This document shows positions 1-9,823 of a DNA stretch of 64,000 bases, piece after piece. This stretch comes from Chitinophagaceae bacterium (GTDB taxonomy: Bacteria; Bacteroidota; Bacteroidia; Chitinophagales; Chitinophagaceae), in NCBI GenBank assembly GCA_947451935.1, contig CANGBH010000001.1, forward strand, positions 1 to 64,000, read 5' to 3'. A program made the translations under genes and the position numbers. The notes under the pieces were generated by a model. The model saw only the letters and a list, made by a program, of their open reading frames with translations. It was not told the DNA's origin and ran no database searches. Each line of letters starts with the position of its first letter. Position 1 is the stretch's first letter.

Positions 1-429
1 GGATACAATACGGATTGTCCTACTTGCTTGCCCATCATATTCAAGTTCAACTTGAATAAACTCATCAGGAATAATGGATGGCACTCGTTGAGGCCATTCA
101 ACAAAACACAACTTACCGCTATACAGGCACTCCTCTATTCCGGCTCGCCTAGCCTCATCTTCATCTTCCATCCTATACAAATCAATGTGAAAAAGACTTG
201 CATTTGAGTCTTCAAACAAGTAAGCATATTCATTTACTATTGCGAATGTGGGACTACTAACAGGATCAATTACGCCAAGCTCTTTACATAGCGCACTGAT
301 TAGGGTAGTTTTTCCAGCACCCATTTCGCCCTTAAACGTTATTACCCTAATTTCATTTACAACCTTCAATAACTCGGTGGCAATAGTTGGCAATTGATCC
401 ATTCCATACTGTTTCTCTAGTAGTAACAT
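1..429 (-). CDS. tsaE: TsaE, tRNA N6-threonylcarbamoyladenosine ATPase subunit (C-terminus cut by window edge)
   Basis: This is the P-loop ATPase of the TsaBDE complex, which makes the t6A37 modification of ANN-decoding tRNAs in the cytoplasm. Reading the minus strand from the ATG at 429 gives 143 codons without a stop down to base 1, so only the last few residues are missing. The Walker A motif GEMGAGKTT lies near residues 34-42. A later HIDLYRM segment followed by CFVEWPQR is typical of the family. It is divergent from the copper ATPase across 143 bp. Identification is firm from the motif order and the small size (family about 135-160 residues). Confidence 0.9.
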   Translation of the reverse strand, partial: MLLLEKQYGMDQLPTIATELLKVVNEIRVITFKGEMGAGKTTLISALCKELGVIDPVSSPTFAIVNEYAYLFEDSNASLFHIDLYRMEDEDEARRAGIEECLYSGKLCFVEWPQRVPSIIPDEFIQVELEYDGQASRTIRIVS

Positions 430-524
430 AGTACTGCGAAGATAATATGATTAAAGAAGCGGAAAAGCATGCTCAACTTAATAATATAAATTACCTTAAA
501 AAGTATAGGCGAATAGTGCTTTTT

Positions 525-549
525 CACATTTTCAAGGAGAGGAAATGTG
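525..549. repeat. Inverted repeat upstream of the copper ATPase
   Basis: CACATTTTC at 525-533 can pair with GGAAATGTG at 541-549 around a 7-base loop, with one G-T pair. It sits 23 bp before the copA start, so it could be an operator or an RNA hairpin in the leader. No T-run follows, so it is not a terminator. No copper regulator is encoded nearby to support a specific assignment. Confidence 0.35.
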
Positions 550-572
550 GGTATATTCAGTAAATTTACATT

Positions 573-2690
573 ATGGAGAAGATACAATGGAAAGTTGATG
601 GAATGACCTGCGGTAACTGCGCACTTACCATCAACAAGTACCTTGAAAAACAAGGCATGCAGAACATCAAGGTAAATCCGATTGATGGTGACGTATCCTT
701 TGAAATAGTCGAAAATATTACTCCAAGCACCTTAGTAAAAGGGATTCATGATCTTGGATATGAAGTCATCAAGCAAAATAATATTGAGACACCTAAAAAA
801 AGAAAATTTCTTTCTACACATGTTGAACGATTCTTTTTTTGTTTGCCTTTTACCTTAACCCTTATGCTTCACATGCTGGAACGGTGGATACATATCCATT
901 GGCTTATGAATCCGTGGATTCAACTTGCCATCTGTATCCCTGTGTATGTTGTTGGAATGGCATATTTCGGAAAGAGTGCAATAAAAAGTTTGAAAAATGG
1001 CATCCCAAACATGAATGTGCTGATTACCATTGGAGCCTCAGCAGCATTCATCTATAGCCTTATTGGATCATTCATTGGCCAAGCAGAAGGATTTCTCTTT
1101 TACGAAACTGCTGCTACCATTATTACGCTAGTATTTTTAGGCAACTACCTTGAGGAAGCATCCATCAATTCCACCCAAACTGCCTTAAAAGCATTGGTGC
1201 GCTCGCAGAAAGTCATGGCAAACATGATTGCATTTGATGAAAATCATCAAGAAGTTATCTTCCCCATTGAAAATACTCAACTCAAAGTTGGCGATTTGAT
1301 TTTGATCAGAACAGGTGAACAAGTGCCAATCGATTGTAAAATTTTATGGGGAGAAGGGCATGTAAACGAGGCCTTACTTACAGGAGAAAGTGTTCCAATA
1401 CATAAATTTCAAAAAGACAAACTCATTGGTGGGAGCATCATAGAGTCAGGACAAATCAAAGCTCAAGTCACTGCAGTTGGTGACGATACGGTACTGTCTG
1501 GAATTTTAAATTTAGTTAAACAAGCACAGGGCGAAAAACCACCCATACAAAACTTAGCAGATAAAATTAGCGCCATATTTGTACCAGTGGTGTTAGGCAT
1601 TGGTTTAGTAACATTTATTGCAAACTATATTTACCTCGACCAATTCACCGCTGCTCTGATGAGAAGTATTGCAGTATTGGTAATTGCCTGCCCATGTGCT
1701 ATGGGACTCGCTACACCTGCCGCTATCGCTGTTGGCCTTGGTCGTGCTGCTCGCTCAGGAATACTATTTCGCAACGCGAAGAGCTTAGAAAATTTCCGCA
1801 CAATCAAACAAGTTGTTTTTGATAAGACAGGAACACTTACTACAGGATCATTTACTTTATCAGACCATAAAATATTTGATACCGAAAAAGAGGAATGGAT
1901 TAAAGTTGTTTATTCATTAGAAAAGTATTCTAATCATCCAATCGCACAATGTGTAGCAAAAGCATTTAAGACAAAGGATGAAGTAAAGTGGCAAAGTACC
2001 GAGGAAGTAAAAGGCATAGGAATGAAAGCAACTGATAAGGATGGAAATATCTATTGGGCTGGTTCTTACAAAATAGCCAACGCGCTTACACAAGAAAGCA
2101 GTCACAATGTTTACATCCTAAAAAATGATAAGCTTATAGGATGGATTGATGTGATTGATGAGATAAGGCCTGAAGCAAAAGAAGTCATAGACTACCTAAA
2201 AAGTAAGCAGATAAAAACAATCCTATTGAGTGGAGACCGCAAAGAAAAATGCGATAACCTAGCTGCATTACTTGGAATTGTTGAAGTGAAATCCGAACAG
2301 AGCCCATCTGAAAAACTAGAAACAATAGCCGCTCTAAATGCAAAGGTACCAACTGCGATGGTAGGTGATGGCATTAATGATGCACCAGCCTTAGCTAAAG
2401 CTACAATAGGCATCTCACTAAGCGACGCTTCTCAATTAGCCATACAAAGCGCACAAGTGGTATTAATGAATCAAGGACTCAAAAAGCTACCACTTGCCTT
2501 AGGGTTAGGAAAAAATACATACTTAACCATTAAACAGAATTTATTTTGGGCGTTTTTCTATAATGTGATAGCCATTCCAATTGCCGCTTTTGGATTTCTT
2601 ACTCCAACCTTTGGAGCATTAGTAATGGGTATGAGTGACGTTGTATTAGCTGTTAATTCTGTTAGATTGTTTTTTAAGAAAGTAATTTGA
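573..2690 (+). CDS. copA: Copper-translocating P1B-type ATPase
   Basis: An inner-membrane heavy-metal pump that uses ATP to export Cu(I). One N-terminal HMA domain (about residues 3-66) carries GMTCGNC with Cys13 and Cys16. The membrane metal site CPC is at 373-375, the phosphorylated DKTGT starts at Asp417, and the hinge GDGINDAP is at 598-605. The YN pair of TM7 (AFFYNV) fits the Cu(I) subclass. The last helix has MGMSD where CopA proteins usually have M-x-x-S-S, a small departure. The 705-residue length is normal. A cytochrome-oxidase assembly pump (CcoI/FixI) was considered, but no ccoN-type genes are present. recQ follows after 15 bp and may be co-transcribed. Confidence 0.88.
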   Translation: MEKIQWKVDGMTCGNCALTINKYLEKQGMQNIKVNPIDGDVSFEIVENITPSTLVKGIHDLGYEVIKQNNIETPKKRKFLSTHVERFFFCLPFTLTLMLHMLERWIHIHWLMNPWIQLAICIPVYVVGMAYFGKSAIKSLKNGIPNMNVLITIGASAAFIYSLIGSFIGQAEGFLFYETAATIITLVFLGNYLEEASINSTQTALKALVRSQKVMANMIAFDENHQEVIFPIENTQLKVGDLILIRTGEQVPIDCKILWGEGHVNEALLTGESVPIHKFQKDKLIGGSIIESGQIKAQVTAVGDDTVLSGILNLVKQAQGEKPPIQNLADKISAIFVPVVLGIGLVTFIANYIYLDQFTAALMRSIAVLVIACPCAMGLATPAAIAVGLGRAARSGILFRNAKSLENFRTIKQVVFDKTGTLTTGSFTLSDHKIFDTEKEEWIKVVYSLEKYSNHPIAQCVAKAFKTKDEVKWQSTEEVKGIGMKATDKDGNIYWAGSYKIANALTQESSHNVYILKNDKLIGWIDVIDEIRPEAKEVIDYLKSKQIKTILLSGDRKEKCDNLAALLGIVEVKSEQSPSEKLETIAALNAKVPTAMVGDGINDAPALAKATIGISLSDASQLAIQSAQVVLMNQGLKKLPLALGLGKNTYLTIKQNLFWAFFYNVIAIPIAAFGFLTPTFGALVMGMSDVVLAVNSVRLFFKKVI

Positions 2691-2705
2691 TGCTAAAAAA
2701 ATAAA

Positions 2706-4601
2706 ATGACCCCAAAGGAAATCCTAAAAACATATTGGGGCCATGATTCATTTAGGCCGCTACAAGAAGAAATTATTAATTCTATCTTAGACGGCAAGGA
2801 TGCATTAGCTGTACTACCTACTGGTGGTGGCAAATCAATTTGCTTTCAAGTACCTGCATTAACTAAGCCGGGCTGCTGCCTAGTTATCTCACCCCTTATT
2901 GCACTCATGGAGGATCAAGTGCAGAATTTAGAAAATCTAAATATCCCAGCAGCAGCAATTGTAGCTGGCATGTCGCACCATGAAATTTCTGAAATACTAA
3001 GAGCGGGTCTTGATGACCAATTAAAATTTATTTATGTTTCACCAGAAAGATTAGAATCTAGATCATTCATTGAACGTATAATTCAATTACCCATTACACT
3101 AATAGCAGTTGATGAGGCACATTGTATTTCCCAATGGGGTTATGACTTCAGACCATCCTACCTAAATATAGCAAACATCAGAGACCACTTTAATGATGTA
3201 CCCCTTATTGCATTAACCGCCTCAGCAACAGAATTGGTTAAAAAAGATATCATTGAAAAACTAAGGATGCAGCAATCCGAAACTTTCATGACTTCTTTTA
3301 ACCGAGAAAACCTGGTGTACAAGGCAGAATTGTGTTTAGATAAAATAAATAGAGTCAGATCCATCCTAGATACAGTACCCGGAAGTGGTATCATCTATTG
3401 TAAAACCAGAAGAAAGACAAAAGAATTATCAGACTTGCTGAATCAGCTAGGCATAAACTGTGATTATTATCATGCAGGGCTAAGTCAAGAAGCAAGAAAA
3501 GAAAAGCAAGAGAAATGGATAATTGGATCAACACGAATAATGATTTGTACTAATGCATTTGGAATGGGAATTGATAAGTCCAATGTACGCATAGTAGTTC
3601 ATGCTGATATTCCAGATTGTTTAGAGAATTATTATCAAGAAGCGGGAAGAGCAGGAAGAGATGGCAATGAATCATATGCAATTTTACTTTACAATGAAAG
3701 TGAATTGAAAGAATTAAAAAATCAACCAACTATCCGATTCCCAGAAATTAAAACCATTCGAATAGTATATCAAGCGTTAGCCAACTATTTACAAATTCCA
3801 ACAGGACTAGGTGCAAATGAGTCATTTGATTTTAACTTAGAAGATTTTATAAAAAAATTCAAACTAACCCTCAATGATGTCTTGTATTCCTTACAGGCGT
3901 TAAAACAAGAGCGGATTATTTCCTATATGGAACAAGTCTTCAAACCTTCCTTAATTCAATTTACTTGTACTAAGTCAGACCTCATTGAATTTGAAAAAAA
4001 TAATCCCATTGGCGACGAAGTTGTTAAATGTCTTCTTAGGACGTATAGTGGAATATTTGATATCCCAGTTCGAATCGATGAAATGCAATTGGCCAGAATA
4101 TTAAAAATGAACTATCCATTTTTAATTACGCAACTTGATTTTTTAGATAAAAATAATATCATCGAGTATTCACCACGAAGAGAAACACCACAAGTTGTTT
4201 ATTTACAAAACAGAATAAAGACAGAGGAGCTTAATCTTAACTACGAAAACTACCTAAAAAGGAAGACCCAATTCGTAGAAAGAATTGATGCTATGATCAA
4301 CTATTGTAATGCACAAACTTGCAGATCTACTTATATTGGAAAGTACTTTGGCGATTTAACCATAGTTGAATGTGGCAAATGCGATAATTGTACTCGTAAA
4401 AATGAGACACCCATTCAACGTGATCAATTCTCAAGAATTTATACTGACATTCAAGACTTACTATTGAATCAACCCCTTCATATCAAGGCCTTAGATGAAA
4501 GATTGGGGATAACAAAAGAAGCACTGCACCAGGTACTCTCAGAAATGAAAAAGGAAGAAAAAATTGGCATAGACCCAAGCGGGAAGTTATTTCTAAAATA
4601 A
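2706..4601 (+). CDS. recQ: RecQ-family ATP-dependent DNA helicase
   Basis: A 3'-5' superfamily 2 DNA helicase for recombination and replication-fork repair. Motif 0 (FRPLQEEII) precedes Walker A TGGGKS at residues 39-44. The DEAH box is at 136-139, followed by the RecQ aromatic-rich loop (CISQWGYDFRP). Motif VI is QEAGRAGRDG. A RecQ zinc-binding set (C-x-x-x-x-C, then ECGKCDNC) lies around residues 535-560. The 631 residues leave only a short winged-helix tail and no clear HRDC domain, so this is the compact RecQ type common in Bacteroidota. Genomes of this group often carry a second, longer RecQ, so the paralogue should not be assumed from the symbol. Confidence 0.9.
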   Translation: MTPKEILKTYWGHDSFRPLQEEIINSILDGKDALAVLPTGGGKSICFQVPALTKPGCCLVISPLIALMEDQVQNLENLNIPAAAIVAGMSHHEISEILRAGLDDQLKFIYVSPERLESRSFIERIIQLPITLIAVDEAHCISQWGYDFRPSYLNIANIRDHFNDVPLIALTASATELVKKDIIEKLRMQQSETFMTSFNRENLVYKAELCLDKINRVRSILDTVPGSGIIYCKTRRKTKELSDLLNQLGINCDYYHAGLSQEARKEKQEKWIIGSTRIMICTNAFGMGIDKSNVRIVVHADIPDCLENYYQEAGRAGRDGNESYAILLYNESELKELKNQPTIRFPEIKTIRIVYQALANYLQIPTGLGANESFDFNLEDFIKKFKLTLNDVLYSLQALKQERIISYMEQVFKPSLIQFTCTKSDLIEFEKNNPIGDEVVKCLLRTYSGIFDIPVRIDEMQLARILKMNYPFLITQLDFLDKNNIIEYSPRRETPQVVYLQNRIKTEELNLNYENYLKRKTQFVERIDAMINYCNAQTCRSTYIGKYFGDLTIVECGKCDNCTRKNETPIQRDQFSRIYTDIQDLLLNQPLHIKALDERLGITKEALHQVLSEMKKEEKIGIDPSGKLFLK

Positions 4602-4605
4602 AAGA

Positions 4606-4633
4606 GGGCCAGGATAGAAATCCGGCCCGTTTT
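4606..4633 (+). terminator. Rho-independent terminator after recQ
   Basis: GGGCC-A-GGAT pairs with ATCC-GGCCC (4606-4628) around a 4-base loop and is followed by GTTTT. It starts 5 bp after the recQ stop. Confidence 0.8.
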
Positions 4634-4926
4634 AAAATCCAATATCCTATGAAAAACCGCTGTAAAGGTAGATATTTTGATCAATTAGCGCCTAAAATCT
4701 AAAATATCTCTAGATAAAATGCGATTAAATTGAATTTCAAGCAATTGAACATTACATATTTAAATTAATTTATATCAAGCAAGACTTACCTATTCTTTGT
4801 TGAGCAAAGAATCGATGCTACCGAAAAGTAATTTTCATCAAAATCTGACTCGGTTTAACAAAATTTTATTGCAAATAGCTATATAATGTGGGAGTTAATA
4901 ATTTTATTTGTTGAAAATCAATACAC
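4634..4926. other. Intergenic region before the RprY-type regulator, with a perfect inverted repeat
   Basis: This gap contains no credible reading frame or RNA gene. It holds a perfect 8-bp inverted repeat, ATTCTTTG (4792-4799) and CAAAGAAT (4805-4812), around a 5-base loop, about 115 bp upstream of the next start. No clear TAnnTTTG box was found; TTTATTTG shortly before the start is only a near match. The repeat is a plausible operator, but nothing shows which protein would bind it. Confidence 0.4.
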
Positions 4927-5634
4927 ATGAGCACAACCAACCCAAAACATAAAATTCTCCTTTGCGAAGACGACCCTAATCTTGGCTTAGTGTTGAAAAA
5001 TTTTTTAGAACTAAATGACTTCGACGTTATTTTGGAAAGAGATGGCCGACTTGGGCTAGCAGCTTTTCAACGCGAGAAATTTGAACTCTGCCTTTTGGAT
5101 GTAATGATGCCAAAAATGGATGGCTTTATGCTAGCTGAAGAAATTAGGAACACAAATCCTGATGTTCCATTATTTTTTCTTTCCGCAAAATCTATGAAGG
5201 AAGATCAAATTAAAGGATACAAACTTGGAGCAGATGATTATATCACAAAACCATTCGACTCTGAAGTGCTACTTTTCAAGATCAAAGCAATCTTAAAAAG
5301 AAATGAAGAGCAAAATAAAGAAATCGCAAACGTTGAATACGATCTTGGTAAATATCACTTTATTCCAAAACTCAGAGAACTAAGTATTGATGGAAATAAA
5401 ACAACATTATCTCCAAAAGAAAATGAGTTATTGAAGATGCTTAGTGAATATAAAAATGATTTACTTCAACGTGATCTTGCACTAAAGAAAATATGGGGTA
5501 ACGACAATTATTTTAATGGAAGAAGTATGGATGTATATATTGCTAAACTCAGAAAATACTTGAAAGAAGATCCAATGGTAGAGATTGTAAACATTCATGG
5601 AAATGGTTTCCGCCTACTTGTAAAAGAAGATTAA
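4927..5634 (+). CDS. rprY: OmpR/PhoB-family response regulator, RprY-like (orphan)
   Basis: A two-component transcription regulator. The receiver domain spans residues 9-122, with the acidic pair Glu14/Asp15/Asp16, phosphoacceptor Asp58 in CLLDVMMPKMDGF and conserved Lys108 in DDYITKPF. A C-terminal winged-helix DNA-binding domain follows (about 135-232). The receiver wording (KILLCEDD, DGFMLAEEIR, SAKSMKED) resembles the RprY regulators of Bacteroides, so the symbol is by similarity. No histidine kinase is adjacent; the neighbours are recQ and the convergent ruvB. It is transcribed alone and ends in a strong terminator. Confidence 0.85.
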   Translation: MSTTNPKHKILLCEDDPNLGLVLKNFLELNDFDVILERDGRLGLAAFQREKFELCLLDVMMPKMDGFMLAEEIRNTNPDVPLFFLSAKSMKEDQIKGYKLGADDYITKPFDSEVLLFKIKAILKRNEEQNKEIANVEYDLGKYHFIPKLRELSIDGNKTTLSPKENELLKMLSEYKNDLLQRDLALKKIWGNDNYFNGRSMDVYIAKLRKYLKEDPMVEIVNIHGNGFRLLVKED

Positions 5635-5654
5635 TCCAATATCAATAAAATAGT

Positions 5655-5687
5655 AAAGCCATGTTATAATAAAACATGGCTTTTTTT
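5655..5687. terminator. Terminator between convergent rprY and ruvB
   Basis: AAAGCCATGTT (5655-5665) pairs perfectly with AACATGGCTTT (5673-5683) and runs into seven T. It ends the plus-strand regulator, and its position suggests it may also serve ruvB on the minus strand, where the T-run is shorter. Confidence 0.85.
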
Positions 5688-5702
5688 ATGCGCGCTCTAA
5701 TG

Positions 5703-6731
5703 CTAGAATAATAAATTATCATTTCGCTTAAACATTGTCCTGCCAAGGTGTTCATATGCCTTAGTAGTAACTTCCCTTCCACGAGGTGTTCTCTGAAGAA
5801 AGCCTTGCTGAATCAGAAATGGCTCATAAACATCTTCAATTGTGCCAGACTCCTCTCCAACTGCCGTGGCAATTGTTCCTAGGCCTACAGGACCACCTTT
5901 GAATTTATCTATGATAGTAGTAAGAATTCTATTATCCATTTCATCAAGTCCATGCTCATCTACGTGCAACGCTTTAAGTGCATGCTTTGTAATATCCATT
6001 GTGATGACACCATTCCCTAGTACCTGTGCAAAATCTCGTACGCGCTTTAATAAGCCGTTTGCAATACGAGGCGTAGCCCTACTTCTTCCTGCTATTTCAC
6101 GGGATGAATCGGAAGTAATTTTGGCTCCTAAAATGGCAGCCGATCGGGTGATGATACGATCCAATACCTCTACAGGATAATACTCTAAACGCGATTTGAT
6201 TGCAAACCTCGATAGTAATGGAGCTGTTAGCAAACCACTGCGGGTTGTTGCACCAATTAAAGTAAATGGATTTAAATTGATTTGGATGGTTTTGGCACTA
6301 GGACCACTGTCAATCATAATATCAATCTTATAGTCTTCCATTGCGGAATACAAATACTCTTCCACCACGTTACTCAATCGGTGTATTTCATCAATAAACA
6401 ACACATCGTTTGCTTCAAGGCTTGTCAATAATCCTGCTAGATCTGCAGGTTTTTCGATAACCGGTCCAGAAGTCTCCTTAATTTGAACCCCCATTTCACG
6501 AGCAACAATTCGAGATAATGTTGTTTTACCTAAGCCTGGAGGACCATGAAAAAGCACGTGATCAAGCGCCTCTGATCTCATCTGAGCTGCCTTGATAAAA
6601 ATTCGAAGATTTTCTATGATATCGGGCTGGCCAGAAAAATCCTCCAAAATACTTGGCCTAATAGTATTTTCAAATTCACCGTCGGTTGATCCAGTAGGAT
6701 CCTCAGCAGGATTCAAATGAGGGTTGATCAT
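5703..6731 (-). CDS. ruvB: Holliday junction branch-migration ATPase RuvB
   Basis: The hexameric motor that drives branch migration at Holliday junctions with RuvA, before cutting by RuvC. It is an AAA+ protein of 342 residues. Walker A GPPGLGKT is at 63-70, Walker B DEIH at 114-117, and sensor 1 is in LIGATTRSG. The C-terminal winged helix includes [10 protein letters not shown] and RTPRGRE. Length and motif order match the family closely. ruvC is in this window about 9 kb away on the other strand; ruvA is not seen. The 92-bp gap to leuS lacks a terminator, so read-through from leuS is possible. Confidence 0.96.
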   Translation of the reverse strand: MINPHLNPAEDPTGSTDGEFENTIRPSILEDFSGQPDIIENLRIFIKAAQMRSEALDHVLFHGPPGLGKTTLSRIVAREMGVQIKETSGPVIEKPADLAGLLTSLEANDVLFIDEIHRLSNVVEEYLYSAMEDYKIDIMIDSGPSAKTIQINLNPFTLIGATTRSGLLTAPLLSRFAIKSRLEYYPVEVLDRIITRSAAILGAKITSDSSREIAGRSRATPRIANGLLKRVRDFAQVLGNGVITMDITKHALKALHVDEHGLDEMDNRILTTIIDKFKGGPVGLGTIATAVGEESGTIEDVYEPFLIQQGFLQRTPRGREVTTKAYEHLGRTMFKRNDNLLF

Positions 6732-6823
6732 AATGTGAATTTACACCCAATACTCAAGAATCTGAACTATAAATTTATATGCTCTAAACAAGCAACTATT
6801 TTAACTTATTAAATGAAAACAGT

Positions 6824-9598
6824 CTAAATAACAACATTAATCATCTTGTTTTTGACAAATATAATTTTCTTAGGAGGCTTACCTTCTAACCACTTTGCAA
6901 TCATTGGCTCCTTCAATACTAGAGCTTCAACATCCGCTTGAGTTGCGTTCAAATCAATATTCAAAATAATTCTTGTTTTGCCATTTACAGCAACAGGGTA
7001 TTCTTTACTGGTTTCAACTAAATAAGTTTCATCCACTACAGGATATGATGCATCCAAGATAGAACCGACTTCACCAATCTGTTGCCAAATTTCTTCACAA
7101 ATATGTGGGGCATACGGAGTAAGTATAATAAGGAATTTTTTAAGCAACTCAATTGAATGACAGTTCAAGTCAGTCAGCTCATTCACACCAATCATAAATC
7201 CGCTCACTGCAGTATTAAATGAAAAACGTGCAGTATCTTCTTCCACTTTTTTCAACATCTTATAAAAAACCTTCCAGGATGCTGCATCAGCAGGTGTTTG
7301 AGTTGCAACCAATCCTTTTTCTGCATCAAAAAATAAACGCCAAAACTTTCGAATAAACCTATGAACACCTTCAATTCCTTTTGTATCCCAAGGTTTGTCT
7401 TGTTCAACTGGACCAAGAAACATTTCATACATTCTAAATGTATCTGCACCATATTTCTCAACGATATCATCTGGATTAACTACATTAAAATATCGTTTAC
7501 TCATTTTTTCAAGTCGAGCACCACATTTATATTCTCCATCTTCAGTAATGAAAGTAGCATCAGAAAAATCTGGTTTCCACTTTTTGAAACCTTCCATATC
7601 AAGCAAGAATCCATCTACTAAACTTACATCTACATGAATCTCATCAGTTTCATAATCATCCTTTAAACCTGCTGATACAAACTGCTTTGAATTTCGAACA
7701 CGATAGACTAACCTAGAGTCGCCTCCGATTTTTCCTTGATTCACAAGACGTTTGTATGGTTCATCGAAACCAATATGACCTAGATCGAATAACACTTTTG
7801 TCCACATCCTACTATATAAAAGATGTCCTACAGCATGCTCTGTGCCTCCTATATACAAATCAACTTGTCCCCAATAATCACTGGCCGCTCTACTACAAAA
7901 TTCACTGTCATTTTGAGGATCCATATAACGCAAAAAATACCAACTGCTTCCTGCATACCCAGGCATGGTATTCACTTCACGAGCACCCCCATCATAGCTT
8001 AGCCATTCTGGCAAGTTGGCAAGTGGGCCTTGAGCATCCGGACCAGGCTTAAGATCTGATAATTCAGGAAGCTCAATAGGCAATGCGGTTGAAGATAATG
8101 GGATGGCAATATCATTTTTCCAAACAATTGGAAAAGGTTCACCCCAGTAGCGTTGTCTACTGAATGCAGCATCACGCATTTTATAATTCGTTTGTCTTTT
8201 ACCTATTCCCAGTTCCTCGAGTTTGTCTAATGAAAAGGTTATGGCATCAGACATTAACAGCCCATCTAAAAATCCACTGTTTTCTAAGCGAGCTTCTTTT
8301 GTTGGATTAGCCTCATTCCCGTTGAAAAATTGTCCAATAATATTAGTGATAGGAATGCTGAAATGTTGTGCGAATTTAAAATCACGCTCATCGCCACATG
8401 GCACGGCCATGATAGCACCAGTTCCATAACCAGCTAATACATACTCACTAATCCAAATAGGAATTAGGACACCATTAAAAGGATTTTTGCAATACGCCCC
8501 ACTAAAAACACCTGTGATTTTCTTTTCAGCCATCCGTTCACGTTCGCTTCTACTGTTAACATACTCAAGGTATTCCTCAACAGCCTTTTTTTGTTCAGGG
8601 GATGTTATAGTTGTGATGAGCTCATGCTCTGGGGCAATAACCATAAAATCGACTCCAAAAATAGTGTCGGGACGAGTAGTGTATACTTTTAAGTGACTAG
8701 CACTAGCTGATGTATTTGCTGCTGCAATTTCAAAATCAATCTCTGCTCCAAAACTTTTACCAATCCAATTGGTTTGCATATCCTTCATGCTATCACTAAA
8801 GTCTACCGTCTGCAATCCAGCCAAAAGGCGCTCAGCATATTCAGTAATTCGGAGATACCACTGACGAAGTTTTTTCTTTACAACAGGATGTCCGCCTCGT
8901 TCACTAACTCCATTTATCACTTCATCATTAGCAAGTACTGTACCAAGGGCCTCACACCAATTCACCTCACCTACTCCACAAAAAGCTAGTCGATATTTCA
9001 TTAAAATTTCAGACTGCTTACTCGAATCACCACTATTCCATTCGGCCGCAGAAAATACTAACTTTTTATCTCCAGGACATGGTGTATTGGTATTCCCCTC
9101 AGCTTTAAATATTACAATGAGGTCATTGATGCTCCTCGCCTTTTGAGCTTTTCGATCAAACCAAGAATCAAACAATTGCAGAAAAATCCACTGCGTCCAT
9201 TTGTAGTAATTTGGATTTGATGTCCTCACTTCCCTATCCCAATCATAACAAAAACCAATTTTATCCAATTGACTTCTGAAATTATCAATATTACGATCTG
9301 TAGATATCGCGGGAGCAATTCCATGCTCAATAGCATATTGTTCTGCAGGCAACCCGAATGAATCGTACCCCATTGGATGGAGCACATTAAATCCTTTTAA
9401 TCGTTTATACCGACTAAAAATATCGCTGGCGATATAGCCTAAAGGATGGCCTACGTGCAATCCAGCTCCGCTTGGATATGGGAACATATCCAATACATAA
9501 TATTTAGGCTTAGAAGGATCATTACTAACCCTATAAGCATTGTTCATCTTCCATGCTTCCTGCCACTTCTTTTCGATCGCACTAAAGCCATATTCCAT
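6824..9598 (-). CDS. leuS: Leucyl-tRNA synthetase
   Basis: This class Ia aminoacyl-tRNA synthetase charges tRNA-Leu in the cytoplasm. At 924 residues it has the HIGH-equivalent HVGH at 48-51 (after PYPSGAG), the CP1 editing domain with TTRPDTIFG, and KMSKR at 698-702. The anticodon-binding and C-terminal domains follow. An extra segment between the catalytic core and KMSKS (VNQGKIGGDSRLVYRV onward) looks like the insertion common in Bacteroidota LeuS. The start ATG gives the standard MEYGFSAIEKKWQ opening. Several frames on the opposite strand here are shadows of this gene. Confidence 0.97.
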   Translation of the reverse strand: MEYGFSAIEKKWQEAWKMNNAYRVSNDPSKPKYYVLDMFPYPSGAGLHVGHPLGYIASDIFSRYKRLKGFNVLHPMGYDSFGLPAEQYAIEHGIAPAISTDRNIDNFRSQLDKIGFCYDWDREVRTSNPNYYKWTQWIFLQLFDSWFDRKAQKARSINDLIVIFKAEGNTNTPCPGDKKLVFSAAEWNSGDSSKQSEILMKYRLAFCGVGEVNWCEALGTVLANDEVINGVSERGGHPVVKKKLRQWYLRITEYAERLLAGLQTVDFSDSMKDMQTNWIGKSFGAEIDFEIAAANTSASASHLKVYTTRPDTIFGVDFMVIAPEHELITTITSPEQKKAVEEYLEYVNSRSERERMAEKKITGVFSGAYCKNPFNGVLIPIWISEYVLAGYGTGAIMAVPCGDERDFKFAQHFSIPITNIIGQFFNGNEANPTKEARLENSGFLDGLLMSDAITFSLDKLEELGIGKRQTNYKMRDAAFSRQRYWGEPFPIVWKNDIAIPLSSTALPIELPELSDLKPGPDAQGPLANLPEWLSYDGGAREVNTMPGYAGSSWYFLRYMDPQNDSEFCSRAASDYWGQVDLYIGGTEHAVGHLLYSRMWTKVLFDLGHIGFDEPYKRLVNQGKIGGDSRLVYRVRNSKQFVSAGLKDDYETDEIHVDVSLVDGFLLDMEGFKKWKPDFSDATFITEDGEYKCGARLEKMSKRYFNVVNPDDIVEKYGADTFRMYEMFLGPVEQDKPWDTKGIEGVHRFIRKFWRLFFDAEKGLVATQTPADAASWKVFYKMLKKVEEDTARFSFNTAVSGFMIGVNELTDLNCHSIELLKKFLIILTPYAPHICEEIWQQIGEVGSILDASYPVVDETYLVETSKEYPVAVNGKTRIILNIDLNATQADVEALVLKEPMIAKWLEGKPPKKIIFVKNKMINVVI

Positions 9599-9771
9599 CT
9601 TACGTTAATTTTAGTTGGAGTATCAATTTAAAAAGCCAAATATGCCTGAATTGGTCATAAAAGGTCCATCTTTCCATTGTACGTTTAGACCAAACAGACA
9701 ATAAGCCTGTTAAAATTACAACGATTACATACTGAAAGACGCGCAAAAATACATAAACCCTTTAAAATTGT

Positions 9772-9779
9772 TATTTTTG
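9772..9779 (+). promoter_or_regulatory. Possible -7 box (TATTTTTG) for ftsX
   Basis: This matches the Bacteroidota TAnnTTTG -7 consensus 44 bp before the ftsX start. No TTG is present at the usual -33 distance, so the call is weak. Confidence 0.25.
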
Positions 9780-9823
9780 AATCTAGAAGTCAAAAAACAG
9801 CCCTGCTTCAAATTCTATAAAAT

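Noticed and set aside
573-2690. CcoI/FixI (cytochrome cbb3 assembly) identity for the copper ATPase
   Set aside because: No ccoNOP or ccoGHS genes are nearby and the HMA/CPC layout fits ordinary CopA.
7361-7637. Plus-strand frames opposite leuS (80-86 residues)
   Set aside because: They lie inside the well-supported leuS gene, have Phe/Ser-rich shadow composition and no family features.
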